Assembly (NCBI GenBank): GCA_964344175.1
Contig: CAYFMI010000009.1
Span: forward strand, 1 to 64,000
Length of the DNA: 64,000 nucleotides
Direction of reading: 5' to 3'
Source of the DNA: NIOZ-UU35 sp964344175
Lineage (GTDB): Bacteria > Chloroflexota > Anaerolineae > Anaerolineales > UBA11858
Part shown: in pieces, positions 6,837 to 15,960 of the stretch
How positions within the stretch are numbered: position 1 is the stretch's first letter
How the letters are laid out: each line of letters begins with the position of its first letter
Notes under the pieces: model-generated
Seen by the model: the letters and a program-made list of their open reading frames with translations, nothing else
Databases searched by the model: none
What the model was told of the DNA's origin: nothing
Made by a program: the position numbers and the translations under genes

Positions 6837-9653
6837 TCATCCCCGCCGTCGTGCAATAAACCACTTGGTCCCTTCCGCCGCCAACGCGGGGACAAAGAGC
6901 AGCGGGAGCAAATAGCGCCATTGCGCCCAGGTCAATGGGGCGGTATCAAAGACCGGCTGCAAGAAGGGGATATAGATCACTGCCAGCAGCAAGACCAACG
7001 ATGAAATTACCGCCCAGTTCATACTGCGGTTGGTGAACAAGCCCAATTTCAATATCGGATAGACCTCCGAACGGGCAGTAAAGGCCCGCAGCAACTCTGA
7101 GAAGGAGAGCGCCACAAAGGCCATCGACTCGGCTATCTCTTGCTGACCGGGGTATTGGCTGAGACCAATCTTGTAGGCAATCAAGGTAATGGCGGTGATG
7201 GCAATCGTCTGGATGGCAATGCCGGTCTGCATCATGCGATTGATAATCGGTTCGGAGGGCGGGCGCGGCGGCCTGTCCATGATGTCGGGATCGCCTTCTT
7301 CAACGCCCAACGCTAATGCCGGCGCGCCATCGGTAATCAGATTGAGCCATAAAAGCTGAATCGCTGTCAGGGGGGAGGGCAAACCCATCAACGTCGCCAG
7401 GAATATGATCGCAATTTCAGCCAGGTTGCATGAGAGTAGATAATACACAAACTTGCGAATATTACTGTAAATCACGCGCCCCTGCTCCACTGCCGAAACA
7501 ATACTGGCATAATTATCATCGGTGAGCACCATATCGGCGGTCTCTTTGGTCACATCTGTGCCGGTGATGCCCATCGCCACCCCGATGTCGGCTTGTTTGA
7601 TGGAAGGTGCATCGTTGACGCCGTCGCCGGTCATTGCCACCACTTCGCCGTTGGCGCGCAACGCCTGCACCACGCGCATCTTGTGCTGCGGCGAAACCCG
7701 GGCAAAGACATCCGTATGACGCACTTTCTCTTGCAATGCGGCGTCATCCAGGGTGTCGAGTTCCACCCCGGTAAGGACACCACGGCCTTCATCGAGCAGG
7801 CCGATGTCATCGGCAATAGCGCGGGCGGTGTTGGGGTAGTCGCCGGTGATCATTACCGTACGGATGCCGGCCGTACGCGCTACATTCAACGCCGGAGTCA
7901 CCTCGGGGCGCGCGGGGTCAATCATGCCGATCAGCCCAACGAAGATCAAATTCTCTTCCAGACCGTCATCCATGAACTCGCCATCATTGTCATTATCTAA
8001 ATTGTTTGCTACCCGGTAGGCCACACCCAGTACGCGCAGGGCATCCTGGGTCATCGAATCATTGGCATCCAGAATGCGGCGGCGCTGTTCGTCATCTAAT
8101 CGCACTGCCTGATCTTCGCGATTCTGGTAGTGCGTGCATTGTTGCAAGACCACATCGGGGGCGCCTTTCTCGGCGACTACATACCACTGGCGTTGTTTAT
8201 CGTCGTAAAAGGGGGAAATGTCTTCGGGTTTGGGGTCGCTGACTGTATGCACGGTGACCATGCGCTTGCGGTCAGAATCGAAGGGGATTTCCTGAATGCG
8301 CGGATAAGACTGATTCAGCGGGCTGGACATTGCGCCCGCTTTAGCAGCGGCGACCAACAGGGCGCCCTCGGTGGGGTCACCCACGACCCGATAGATGATC
8401 TCGCCTTTATCGGTGGTGTGCGTCTCCAAGACAGCATCATTATTCAACGCGCCAATCCACAACGTGGTGAGAATGGCGGGATAGTCGGACAAATTAATGG
8501 GGGCACCCTGATAGAGAAAATCGCCTTCGGGAGCATACCCGCTTCCGGTGATGTCGATAAACTCCCCATCGGCAGCGACGCGGGTGACCGTCATCTCGTT
8601 CTGGGTCAGGGTTCCAGTCTTGTCGGAGCAGATCACCGTGGCTGAGCCGAGCGTTTCAACCGATGACAGCCTTCGGATGAGGGCGTTGCGCTTAATCATC
8701 TCGCGCATGCCCAGGGCCAGGCTGATGGTCACAACAGCGGGCAACCCCTCGGGCACGGCGGCAATCGCCAGGCTGACGGCGATGATGAACATCTCCAGCG
8801 GAGGCGTGCCGCGCAGCCAGCCCAACAGAAAGACCAGGCCACATACCGCCAGCGCCGCCCAGCCCAGGGTGCGCCCTAGCTGATCGAGGCGCTTTTGCAG
8901 CGGTGTTTGTTCTTGCTCTACAGATTGCAGCATCTCGGCAATGCGCCCGATTTGCGTTTGCATGCCGGTTCCAACGACCGCACCAATCCCGCGTCCATAG
9001 GTCACAACCGTGCCCATAAAGGCGGTGTTCTCCCGGTCGCCGGTGGGTGTATCTGAGGGAAAGACCGCATCGGCTTCTTTTTTCACAGGGACAGATTCAC
9101 CCGTCAGAGGGGCCTCATCCACCCGGAGGTTGACTGTTTCCACCAGCCGCACATCGGCAGGGATGTAGTTACCCGCTTCGAGAAAGACAATATCACCGGG
9201 AACCAGCTCACGCCCCGGGACGCTAATGCGGCTGCCATCCCGCAACACATTGGCCTCGGGTGCGGCCAGTTCTTGCAAAGCTGCTAATGCGGCCTCGGCG
9301 CGGCGTTCTTGCACGACGCCCAACCCAGCATTGAGGATCACAATTGCCATAATTGCAGCGGCTTCTACCCAATCGCCCAGCAATGCCGAAATCACTGCTG
9401 CGACAATCAAAAGCATTACGACAAAATCGCTAAACTGCGCCCACAACATTTGCCAGACGGTTGTCGGGGGGGCTTCTTTTAATTTGTTAAGACCGTAGGT
9501 TTCGAGATGGTTGTGCGCTTCCCCCATTGTAAGGCCCTGTTCTAACGATACCCTTAATGTTTGTAAGGTTTCTTCAGAAGACAGTGTGTGCCATTGCGTA
9601 TCCAACTGTGAGGATTTTTCGCTGGCGGCTCTCTGCTTTTCTTCGTGTGACAT
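6837..9653 (-). CDS. P-type ATPase, type IIA (calcium-transporting type)
   Basis: An ATP-driven cation pump in the cytoplasmic membrane, 938 aa. In order: a cation-ATPase N-terminal domain (TLRVSLEQGLTMGEAHNHLETYGLN), TM1-2, the actuator loop with LTGESVPV, TM3-4 with AAVPEGLPAVV, the phosphorylation site CSDKTGTLTQNE, nucleotide-binding KGAPDVVL, the hinge MTGDGVNDAPSIK, and TM5-10 including NLITDGAPALALG. The VPEGLP and NLITDG motifs match PMR1/SERCA-like calcium pumps. The start at 9653 (MSHEEK) has GGAG six bases upstream; that GGAG overlaps another ATG at 9665, which is rejected as the start. Single gene with its own terminator. Confidence 0.94.
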   Translation of the reverse strand: MSHEEKQRAASEKSSQLDTQWHTLSSEETLQTLRVSLEQGLTMGEAHNHLETYGLNKLKEAPPTTVWQMLWAQFSDFVVMLLIVAAVISALLGDWVEAAAIMAIVILNAGLGVVQERRAEAALAALQELAAPEANVLRDGSRISVPGRELVPGDIVFLEAGNYIPADVRLVETVNLRVDEAPLTGESVPVKKEADAVFPSDTPTGDRENTAFMGTVVTYGRGIGAVVGTGMQTQIGRIAEMLQSVEQEQTPLQKRLDQLGRTLGWAALAVCGLVFLLGWLRGTPPLEMFIIAVSLAIAAVPEGLPAVVTISLALGMREMIKRNALIRRLSSVETLGSATVICSDKTGTLTQNEMTVTRVAADGEFIDITGSGYAPEGDFLYQGAPINLSDYPAILTTLWIGALNNDAVLETHTTDKGEIIYRVVGDPTEGALLVAAAKAGAMSSPLNQSYPRIQEIPFDSDRKRMVTVHTVSDPKPEDISPFYDDKQRQWYVVAEKGAPDVVLQQCTHYQNREDQAVRLDDEQRRRILDANDSMTQDALRVLGVAYRVANNLDNDNDGEFMDDGLEENLIFVGLIGMIDPARPEVTPALNVARTAGIRTVMITGDYPNTARAIADDIGLLDEGRGVLTGVELDTLDDAALQEKVRHTDVFARVSPQHKMRVVQALRANGEVVAMTGDGVNDAPSIKQADIGVAMGITGTDVTKETADMVLTDDNYASIVSAVEQGRVIYSNIRKFVYYLLSCNLAEIAIIFLATLMGLPSPLTAIQLLWLNLITDGAPALALGVEEGDPDIMDRPPRPPSEPIINRMMQTGIAIQTIAITAITLIAYKIGLSQYPGQQEIAESMAFVALSFSELLRAFTARSEVYPILKLGLFTNRSMNWAVISSLVLLLAVIYIPFLQPVFDTAPLTWAQWRYLLPLLFVPALAAEGTKWFIARRRG

Positions 9654-9690
9654 GCAAAGCTCCATTTAACAAAAGTTTGATTGCATAGAC

Positions 9691-9724
9691 GTTACGCATT
9701 TGCGAAAAGGGAAGTCCTATTTCG
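9691..9724. repeat. Degenerate half copy of the palindromic element family
   Basis: GTTACGCATTTGCGAAAAGG followed by GAAGTCCTATTTCG matches the left end of the element at 43905-44014 (GTTACGCACTTGCGAGAGGA, then AAGTCCG). The palindromic core GGGGTG is missing. Confidence 0.55.
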
Positions 9725-9863
9725 ATATAAGATCCCAGGGCAGCCTCGTCCCCTGGGGTTTCTGATTATACCGCGCTCTATGATACTTGATGAAGAATGA
9801 GGGATGACCCCCACATTTTATAGGGATAATTTGCGCACTCGACTTCACCACCAGGCTTGAGAA

Positions 9864-9872
9864 TGCTATAAT
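9864..9872 (+). promoter_or_regulatory. Extended -10 promoter of icd
   Basis: TGCTATAAT has TATAAT at 9867-9872 preceded by TG one base away, an extended -10. A weak -35 (TTCACC, 9844-9849) lies 17 bases upstream. The predicted leader to the icd ATG is about 120 bases and carries no recognisable riboswitch. Confidence 0.6.
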
Positions 9873-10000
9873 CTGCCCGTCAATTTTAGAAGTGGATTCG
9901 TCAAAAGCGTAGATGTGAAACCTTTGTAGAAGTTTTGCATCTAAAAACTGGATAGTTCCGCTGAAGCGTTCCTAATGTTTTGCGAAGGAGATTTTTGGAT

Positions 10001-11407
10001 ATGAGTTACACGATTATAGATGTTCCGGCAGGTGGAGCAAAGATCGGCATCAAAGACAGCGTTTTACAAGTGCCCGACAACCCCATTGTGCCGTTTGTAG
10101 AAGGGGATGGCACGGGGCGCGATATCTGGCGTTCTTCGGTGCGCGTGTTCGATGCCGCAGTTGAAAAGGCCTATGGCGGAAAACGAAAAATCCACTGGAT
10201 GGAAGTATTCGCCGGAGAAAAAGCCTTTGACAGTTTTGGCTCCTGGCTGCCCGATGAAACGATTCGGGCCTTCAAAGAATTTTTGGTCGGTATCAAAGGC
10301 CCATTGACCACCCCTGTCGGCGGGGGGATTCGCTCATTGAACGTGGCCTTGCGCAAAGCGTTAGATTTATATGTCTGCCAGCGCCCGGTGCAATATCTCG
10401 AAGGGGTGCCTTCACCGGTAAAACACCCCGAATATGTGGATATGGTCATCTTCCGCGAGAACACAGAAGACATATACACCGGCGCAGAGTTTGAATTTGG
10501 CAGCAATGAAAATGCCGCTTTCATCGCTCTGCTGGAAGAGAAATTCCCCGAACAATACGCCAAATTCCGCTTCCCCAACACCGCCGGAATCAGCATCAAG
10601 CCGGTTTCGAAAGAAGGCACCGAACGCTTAGTGCGTTCTGCAATTCGCTGGGCATTGCAAAACAACCGTCGAGGGGTGAGCCTGGTTCACAAAGGCAATA
10701 TCATGAAATTCACCGAGGGCGCCTTCCGCAATTGGGGCTACGAACTTGCCACTCGCGAGTTCCGCCAGGAGGTTGTCACCGAGCGTGAAACCTGGATTTT
10801 AGGAAATAAAGAAGCCAATTCTGATCTGACAGTAGAAGAGAATGCCCGCATGATTGACCCCGGCTTTGAGATGATGGCCCCCGACAAACAGCAAGAGATT
10901 ATCGCAGAAGTCGAAGCCGCTCTGGCCCTGTGGGAAACACACGGCAACGGGCAGTGGAAGAGCAAGCTGCTCATCAAAGACACAATTGCCGATATTGTCT
11001 TCCAACAGACCATCACCCGCGCCAAAGAATTTGATGTACTGGCTACGATGAACCTGAATGGCGATTACCTCTCCGACGCGCTGGCCGCGCAAATTGGCGG
11101 AATGGGTATTGCCCCCGGTGCCAATATTAACTACGAGACCGGCCACGCTATTTTTGAGGCCACTCATGGCACCGCTCCTAAATATGCCGACAAAGATCAG
11201 GTCAACCCCGGCTCGGTGATTCTTTCGGGTGAAATGATGTTCCGCTATATGGGCTGGCACGAAGTTGCCGATTTAATTATCAAAGGTATGCGCGGAGCCG
11301 TAACCGCGAAAACCGTGACGTATGACTTCCACCGCCTGATGGACGGTGCAACGAAATTAAAGTGCTCCGAATTTGGTGATGCCATCATCGCCCATATGGA
11401 CGACTAG
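10001..11407 (+). CDS. icd: NADP-dependent isocitrate dehydrogenase
   Basis: Oxidises isocitrate to 2-oxoglutarate in the TCA cycle. Seen: FVEGDGTGRDIW, the substrate loop GGGIRSLNVALRKALDLYVCQRPV with the serine that is phosphorylated in E. coli Icd, VIFRENTEDIYTGAEF, and the C-terminal NLNGDYLSDALAAQIGGMGIAPGANIN and FEATHGTAPKYADKD. The form is the homodimeric type with an insertion after residue 185; the length of 468 aa is longer than the 416 aa of E. coli. The start at 10001 is set by GAAGGAGAT. An extended -10 lies upstream and a strong terminator downstream, so it is monocistronic. Confidence 0.96.
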   Translation: MSYTIIDVPAGGAKIGIKDSVLQVPDNPIVPFVEGDGTGRDIWRSSVRVFDAAVEKAYGGKRKIHWMEVFAGEKAFDSFGSWLPDETIRAFKEFLVGIKGPLTTPVGGGIRSLNVALRKALDLYVCQRPVQYLEGVPSPVKHPEYVDMVIFRENTEDIYTGAEFEFGSNENAAFIALLEEKFPEQYAKFRFPNTAGISIKPVSKEGTERLVRSAIRWALQNNRRGVSLVHKGNIMKFTEGAFRNWGYELATREFRQEVVTERETWILGNKEANSDLTVEENARMIDPGFEMMAPDKQQEIIAEVEAALALWETHGNGQWKSKLLIKDTIADIVFQQTITRAKEFDVLATMNLNGDYLSDALAAQIGGMGIAPGANINYETGHAIFEATHGTAPKYADKDQVNPGSVILSGEMMFRYMGWHEVADLIIKGMRGAVTAKTVTYDFHRLMDGATKLKCSEFGDAIIAHMDD

Positions 11408-11439
11408 ACAAAAGACCATAATCCTAAGTGAAACCAATC

Positions 11440-11505
11440 CAACGACGGGTGGTTAATCGCAGACAGGTGATGAGCCGCGATCAACCGCCGGTCGTTGTTG
11501 TTTTT
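11440..11505 (+). terminator. Intrinsic terminator of icd
   Basis: A long stem, CAACGACGGGTGGTTAATCGC pairing with a near-complementary arm that ends CCGGTCGTTG at about 11497, is followed by TTGTTTTT. It begins 33 bases after the icd stop. Confidence 0.85.
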
Positions 11506-11667
11506 AGCACCAAAGTACTACAATATTTTGCGAATTATCTGCTTTTGGGGTATGATTAATTTCGTCCGATCGTTGCAATTTGATTCTTCTCCTACAATGA
11601 TCCTTTCCACATACGTCTGTCCTGTTGTCCAACGCGTTCGATAAGCTCAAACATCAAATGGAGGGAT

Positions 11668-13086
11668 ATGCCCGACATCCTAACATCACTCAGCACAACA
11701 CAGTTACTTCTCATTGTTGGGGGCATCGCTTTCCTGGTGGGAGGCATCATTGCCAGCATCTTGTGGCAGTGGAGAAAAGCGAATAGCGACCGCCGTAACC
11801 GGTCACGCATGAAAAAACAATCCAGAGAAGAAGCGCTAAAACGGCAACAAATCGCCAGAGTAAAAGCGCAGCAACTTGATGCCAGTCGCATGCGAGAAGT
11901 CTACCGCCTGCTCTCAAACCTGACAGCCACGCTCAATTATCAACGCGTCCTCGAACTGGCGCTCGATATGGGGCTGCAAGCGCTAGCCTCAACCAACGAT
12001 CCCAACGAGCGGCTGGTCAGCGCGGTACTCCTCTTCGCCAACAATGACGAGGAAACTCCCAGCCTGTATATTGGCGCTTCACGCCGCCTGACACCCGCCG
12101 ACCTCAAGTTGACGTTTCCCGGCGTCAAAGGTGTTCTGAAAGAAACCATTGACGAAGGCGGAGGCATCGCGGCCCAAAAACCTTCCCAAGACCCCGAACT
12201 CAGAAATATCATGGCCTTTCAGGGATGCAATTCGCTGTACTGCATCCCACTCCGCCAGGGCATTGACACCTATGGGGTAATCCTATTTGCCCACCCGCAA
12301 GAAAACTACTTCCACCCGACCCACCGCGAAGTACTCAACATCATTGCCAAACAAGCTGTGATCTCCATTCAAAATGCGCGCCTCTACCAGGATTTGGAAC
12401 AAGAGAAAGAGCGCATGATGGACATTCAAGAGGAAGCTCGCAAAAAGCTGGCCCGCGACCTGCATGATGGCCCCACACAATCGGTTGCAGCCATTGCTAT
12501 GCGGGTCAATTTTGCCCGCCGTTTGATGGAGCGCGATCAGAACGCTGCCTCCGATGAACTTTTTAAAATCGAAGATCTGGCCCGCCGCACGACTAAAGAA
12601 ATCCGCCATATGCTCTTCACGCTTAGGCCTCTGGTACTCGAATCTAAAGGGTTAACTGCGGCTGTTGAATCGATGGCGGAGAAAATGGGAGAAACCTTCG
12701 ACCAAAATGTCTTGCTCGATATTTCTCAAGAAGTGGTTTCACTCCTCGAAATCGACAAGCAAGGCGTCATCTTTTACATTATTGAAGAGGCTGTCAACAA
12801 CGCCCGCAAACACGCCGAGGCGGCGCACATTTGGGTTCGCCTGCGCCCCATTCAGGATGATTTGGCATTGCTCGAAATTCAAGACGACGGGCTGGGGTTC
12901 GATGTCAAATCGGTAACGGCATCGTATGAGCATCGTGGCAGCCTGGGCATGATTAACCTGCGCGAACGCACCGAGCTGGTCAGCGGCGTACTCAACATTG
13001 AATCTACCCCTGGAGCAGGCACCCACATCCAGGTAGCGATCCCGCTTACTGAAGAAGCCATCGACCGCATCCGCCACAGCGTATGA
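11668..13086 (+). CDS. Membrane-anchored GAF sensor histidine kinase (HisKA_3 / NarX-like)
   Basis: Residues 9-32 form one membrane helix. A short basic helix follows, then a GAF domain (about 80-245: VLELALDMGL, FQGCNSLYCIPLRQG, HREVLNIIAKQAVISIQNARLY). The dimerisation/phosphoacceptor helix is EEARKKLARDLHDGPTQSV, with the RDLHDG signature of NarL-paired kinases. The C-terminal ATPase has EEAVNNARKHAEA, DDGLGFD and GSLGMINLRERTELV. The signal is unknown. No NarL-type regulator is adjacent, so its partner is elsewhere. GGAGG precedes the ATG. The stop overlaps the next gene by 4 bases (ATGA), indicating coupling. Confidence 0.93.
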   Translation: MPDILTSLSTTQLLLIVGGIAFLVGGIIASILWQWRKANSDRRNRSRMKKQSREEALKRQQIARVKAQQLDASRMREVYRLLSNLTATLNYQRVLELALDMGLQALASTNDPNERLVSAVLLFANNDEETPSLYIGASRRLTPADLKLTFPGVKGVLKETIDEGGGIAAQKPSQDPELRNIMAFQGCNSLYCIPLRQGIDTYGVILFAHPQENYFHPTHREVLNIIAKQAVISIQNARLYQDLEQEKERMMDIQEEARKKLARDLHDGPTQSVAAIAMRVNFARRLMERDQNAASDELFKIEDLARRTTKEIRHMLFTLRPLVLESKGLTAAVESMAEKMGETFDQNVLLDISQEVVSLLEIDKQGVIFYIIEEAVNNARKHAEAAHIWVRLRPIQDDLALLEIQDDGLGFDVKSVTASYEHRGSLGMINLRERTELVSGVLNIESTPGAGTHIQVAIPLTEEAIDRIRHSV

Positions 13087-13490
13087 CATCACCAACCCCT
13101 GCCCCAACCTGGCTGAAAGCCTCGGCCATCGGAGTGGGGGTTTTGATTCTGCTGTGGCTTCCCCGTGAAGACACACATACGAATTATGTCCTCCTTTTTG
13201 CATTATGTATTAGCGCGCTCCTGGCGTTGCACGCCACACTCAGACGACCTGCACCCCGCCAACCAATCGCGCACGCCAGCATTATTGGCCTCCTGGCCGG
13301 AACTGCCATCACACCGTTGGCGCTCATCATCATCGCCGCAAAAACCGGCTTACACAGTCATGCGGGCGTTCCCGATTTCACCACACAACAAATCATCGCC
13401 ATGCTTCATATGACCCCCTATTTTGCAGCAGGCGGTTTGCTGGTCGGTGTTGGCACGGGCATTTGGCAGCAGTTCAAACCCAATCATTAG
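13083..13490 (+). CDS. Small polytopic membrane protein of unknown function, 135 aa
   Basis: Four probable membrane helices: ASAIGVGVLILLWLP, YVLLFALCISALLALHA, ASIIGLLAGTAITPLALIIIAA and TPYFAAGGLLVGVGTGIW. No domain is recognised. It is translationally coupled to the preceding histidine kinase (ATGA overlap) and followed after 8 bases by a hydrolase gene whose ribosome site overlaps its stop, so it belongs to a three-gene operon. A role as accessory membrane subunit of the kinase is possible but is only inferred from position. Confidence 0.75.
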   Translation: MTSPTPAPTWLKASAIGVGVLILLWLPREDTHTNYVLLFALCISALLALHATLRRPAPRQPIAHASIIGLLAGTAITPLALIIIAAKTGLHSHAGVPDFTTQQIIAMLHMTPYFAAGGLLVGVGTGIWQQFKPNH

Positions 13491-13498
13491 GAGTTCTC

Positions 13499-14287
13499 AT
13501 GCCTTTTGCGGCAGACTTGTATTATTTCGAACATCAAGGGGGAACGGCATGGTTACCGCCCGTGATATTAATTCACGGAGCCGGCGGCCATCACCTGCAT
13601 TGGCCCGCACAAATTCGACGCCTGGGCAAGTACCCAATCTACGCGGTCGATTTGCCCGGCCACGGAAAATCATCTGGGCGCGGCCAGCAAACCATTGCAG
13701 CCTATGCCCAAAACCTGATAAGCTGGATGGATGCTCTAGATATGCACCGGGCTGTCTTCGTAGGACACTCGATGGGGGGCGCCATCGCGCTGTGGATGGG
13801 CACTCAGCGCCCGGAACGCGTTCTGGGGTTGGGGCTGGTTGCAACCGGTGCTAAGCTGAAAGTTGATCCTGCTATTCTCGAAAACGCAAGCCGCTCAGAG
13901 ACTTTCCCGACCCTTATCGAAATGATCGCAAACTGGGCCTTTGGCCCCCAGGCCGATGAACGCTTAGTTGAATTAGCCACCCAACGCATGGCAGAGATTC
14001 GTCCATCGGTAATGCATAGCGATTTTGTAGCCTGCCGTGCTTTTAATATCATGACCGAAATCTCAGGCATTCCGGCAACCTGTGCCGTGATCTGCGGCGA
14101 GGATGACCAGCTAACTCCCCCGCGCCACTCTCAATACCTGGCAGCGAATATTCCTAAAGCTACACTACATCTCATTCCCAACGCCGGGCACATGGTGCAA
14201 CTGGAGCAACCCGAAGCCGTAGCCGAGGCTTTGACCGGGCTATTGAAAAATATCCCCTTCCAGCCCGGTGGAGAAGCGGTACAATAG
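13499..14287 (+). CDS. Alpha/beta hydrolase
   Basis: A soluble 262-aa hydrolase with a full triad: oxyanion region ILIHGAGGHHLHW, nucleophile elbow GHSMGG, Asp loop ICGEDDQLTPP and catalytic His in IPNAGHMVQLEQP. The fold resembles the MhpC/BioH-like group, but the substrate cannot be assigned. The start at 13499 has TAGGAG just upstream, overlapping the stop of the preceding gene. A palindromic element starts 25 bases after the stop. Confidence 0.9.
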   Translation: MPFAADLYYFEHQGGTAWLPPVILIHGAGGHHLHWPAQIRRLGKYPIYAVDLPGHGKSSGRGQQTIAAYAQNLISWMDALDMHRAVFVGHSMGGAIALWMGTQRPERVLGLGLVATGAKLKVDPAILENASRSETFPTLIEMIANWAFGPQADERLVELATQRMAEIRPSVMHSDFVACRAFNIMTEISGIPATCAVICGEDDQLTPPRHSQYLAANIPKATLHLIPNAGHMVQLEQPEAVAEALTGLLKNIPFQPGGEAVQ

Positions 14288-14312
14288 ATAGCGAATTATC
14301 AGGTTGAAAATA

Positions 14313-14395
14313 CCCGAAAAATAGGGGTGCAAGCGGGCGGTGCCGCGTTTGCACCCCTATTTTTCGGGCTTTCCTCTAGAAAGTACGCAACTCCT
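14313..14395. repeat. Palindromic element of the CCGAAAAATAGGGGTG family, copy B
   Basis: Perfect 20-bp arms (14313-14332 and 14349-14368, outer bases CCCGAAAAATAGGGG) enclose a GC-rich loop that itself pairs (GCGG/CCGC). The right flank ends AGTACGCAACTCCT (14382-14395), the reverse complement of the terminal AGGAGTTACGCACT of the copy at 43905-44014. The left flank keeps TTGAAAATACC. It lies in the hydrolase-lspA gap; the arm contains an ATG (14327) in frame with lspA that is not its start. Confidence 0.85.
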
Positions 14396-14422
14396 GACTT
14401 TAACGATTTGTTGGAGGTTCTT

Positions 14423-14974
14423 TTGAAAAAATATGTGTCCGATTATTTGTTTCTAGCCGTGCTCGCCGGCGTGATTGTGGCGCTCGATCAATGGACGAAG
14501 GCCCTTGTGCGCGCAAAATTACCCTTTGGCATGACCTGGACCCCCTGGGAGTGGTTAGCGCCTTATGCGCGTATTGTCCATTGGCAAAATACCGGAGCCG
14601 CTTTCGGTCTGGGTCAGGATTTGAACAACTTTTTTAAGATCTTAGGGTTTGTCGTTGTTGGCCTGATAATCTATTACTACCCGCAGATTCCGCGCCAGGA
14701 ATGGCCGCTGCGGGTGGCCCTGGGCATGCAACTAAGCGGCGCTCTCGGCAACCTGATTGACCGTTTGACCATCGGGCATGTCACCGATTTTGTTTCGGTG
14801 GGGTCTTTCCCCGTGTTCAACGTTGCCGATGCCAGTATCTCCACAGGTGTGGTTGTCCTCATTATCGGGATGTGGATCCAAGAAAGACGAACAGCAGCCG
14901 CCTCAACGGAGTCCGATCAGCCTGCCGGGGAATCCGATTCATCACCGGGAGTCGTAGACCTGAAAAGTGAGTGA
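14423..14974 (+). CDS. lspA: Lipoprotein signal peptidase (signal peptidase II)
   Basis: Cleaves signal peptides of diacylglyceryl-modified prolipoproteins in the membrane. Seen: four membrane helices, the NTGAAFGLG motif after residue 55, GNLIDRL and the catalytic aspartates in GHVTDFV (D122) and FNVADASI (D136). The start chosen is TTG at 14423, six codons before a valine codon, because GGAGG (14413-14417) lies five bases upstream; the in-frame ATG at 14327 falls in the palindromic element. The protein is 183 aa with a hydrophilic C-terminal tail of about 30 residues. The stop overlaps rluD by 8 bases. Several lipoproteins in this window are potential substrates. Confidence 0.94.
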   Translation: MKKYVSDYLFLAVLAGVIVALDQWTKALVRAKLPFGMTWTPWEWLAPYARIVHWQNTGAAFGLGQDLNNFFKILGFVVVGLIIYYYPQIPRQEWPLRVALGMQLSGALGNLIDRLTIGHVTDFVSVGSFPVFNVADASISTGVVVLIIGMWIQERRTAAASTESDQPAGESDSSPGVVDLKSE

Positions 14975-15896
14975 TCAACACTTTCTCTTCACTTTTGAGG
15001 AGAAATCGCCTCAACGGCTCGATAAATTTCTCACCCAGTGCCTTTCGGGTTTTTCTCGCTCGCGGGTGCAGTCACTTATCGAAACCGGGCTAGTGACCGT
15101 GAACGACGAAATTCCGCACAAGGCCGGTTTTAGCCTCACCCCCGGGGCACGCATCGCGGTCATCATCCCTCCCCCAGTTACAAGTCATCTCGAACCCGAA
15201 GCCATCCCTCTCGACATCCTGTTCGAAAATGACGATGTACTGGTGATCGATAAGGCCGCCGGGATGGTCGTGCACCCTGCTGCGGGGCATGCCAGCGGGA
15301 CGCTTGTTCATGCTGTGCTGGCACATGCCCCTGAGATTGAGGGGGTGGGCGGTGAGAAGCGGCCCGGCATTGTTCACCGTTTAGATAAAGATACCTCTGG
15401 CGTAATCATTTTGGCAAAGAACGACCGCGCCCATCAATGGTTGGGACGCCAGTTCCAAGACCGGCAAGTGGGTAAGGTATACCTTGCCTTAGTCGATGGA
15501 CACCCACCCACACCCAAAGGACGCGTTGAAGCCCCTATCGGTCGCGATCCTTCCCATCGTCAACGCATGGCCGTGACACCGCCGCATAAAGGCCGCCAGG
15601 CGATCAGCGAGTATTTCACCCGTCAGCTATTTGATATGCACTCACTGCTCGAAGTGCATATTCACACGGGCCGCACGCATCAGATTCGCCTGCATATGGC
15701 CTTTTTGGACTGTCCAATTGTGGGTGACAAGGTATATGGCCGCCGTCAGCCCAGCCTGCCGGTCAAACGTCAATTTTTGCATGCCCATCGTTTGTCGATT
15801 ATCATCCCCGGAGAAGCCAGCCCGCGCACGTTCGAAGCCCCCCTGCCGCCCGATTTAGCTCAAATTTTAGATCAATTGAAACAAGCCGCTAGTTGA
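14967..15896 (+). CDS. rluD: Ribosomal large subunit pseudouridine synthase, RluD family
   Basis: Isomerises uridines in 23S rRNA to pseudouridine. Residues 14-75 form an S4 RNA-binding domain (RLDKFLTQCLSGFSRSRVQSLIETGLVTVN). The catalytic domain carries GIVHRLDKDTSGVIILAKN with the invariant Asp, followed by TGRTHQIRLHMAFLDCPIVGDKVYG. The GTG start lies inside the end of lspA; lspA-rluD is a common pairing in bacteria. The exact modified positions cannot be told from sequence, so RluD rather than RluC-like is by overall similarity. Confidence 0.92.
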   Translation: MSDQHFLFTFEEKSPQRLDKFLTQCLSGFSRSRVQSLIETGLVTVNDEIPHKAGFSLTPGARIAVIIPPPVTSHLEPEAIPLDILFENDDVLVIDKAAGMVVHPAAGHASGTLVHAVLAHAPEIEGVGGEKRPGIVHRLDKDTSGVIILAKNDRAHQWLGRQFQDRQVGKVYLALVDGHPPTPKGRVEAPIGRDPSHRQRMAVTPPHKGRQAISEYFTRQLFDMHSLLEVHIHTGRTHQIRLHMAFLDCPIVGDKVYGRRQPSLPVKRQFLHAHRLSIIIPGEASPRTFEAPLPPDLAQILDQLKQAAS

Positions 15897-15960
15897 AGGT
15901 TGTGGGGAGCAAGACGACTTTAAACATTCAAACGGCTGCCTTCAACTCATGGAGACAACG

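Larger units (their letters stand above)
9654..10000. other. Intergenic region between ATPase and icd
   Basis: This 347-base divergent gap must hold both promoters. It contains a degenerate half copy of the CCGAAAAATAGGGGTG-family element (9691-9724), an imperfect hairpin CCCAGGGCAG/CCCCTGGGG around 9737-9760, and the icd promoter and leader. I see no open reading frame or RNA gene in it. Confidence 0.6.

Noticed and set aside
14327..14422. ATG at 14327 as start of lspA
   Set aside because: It falls in the palindromic repeat; the TTG at 14423 has GGAGG at the right distance and gives the normal length.
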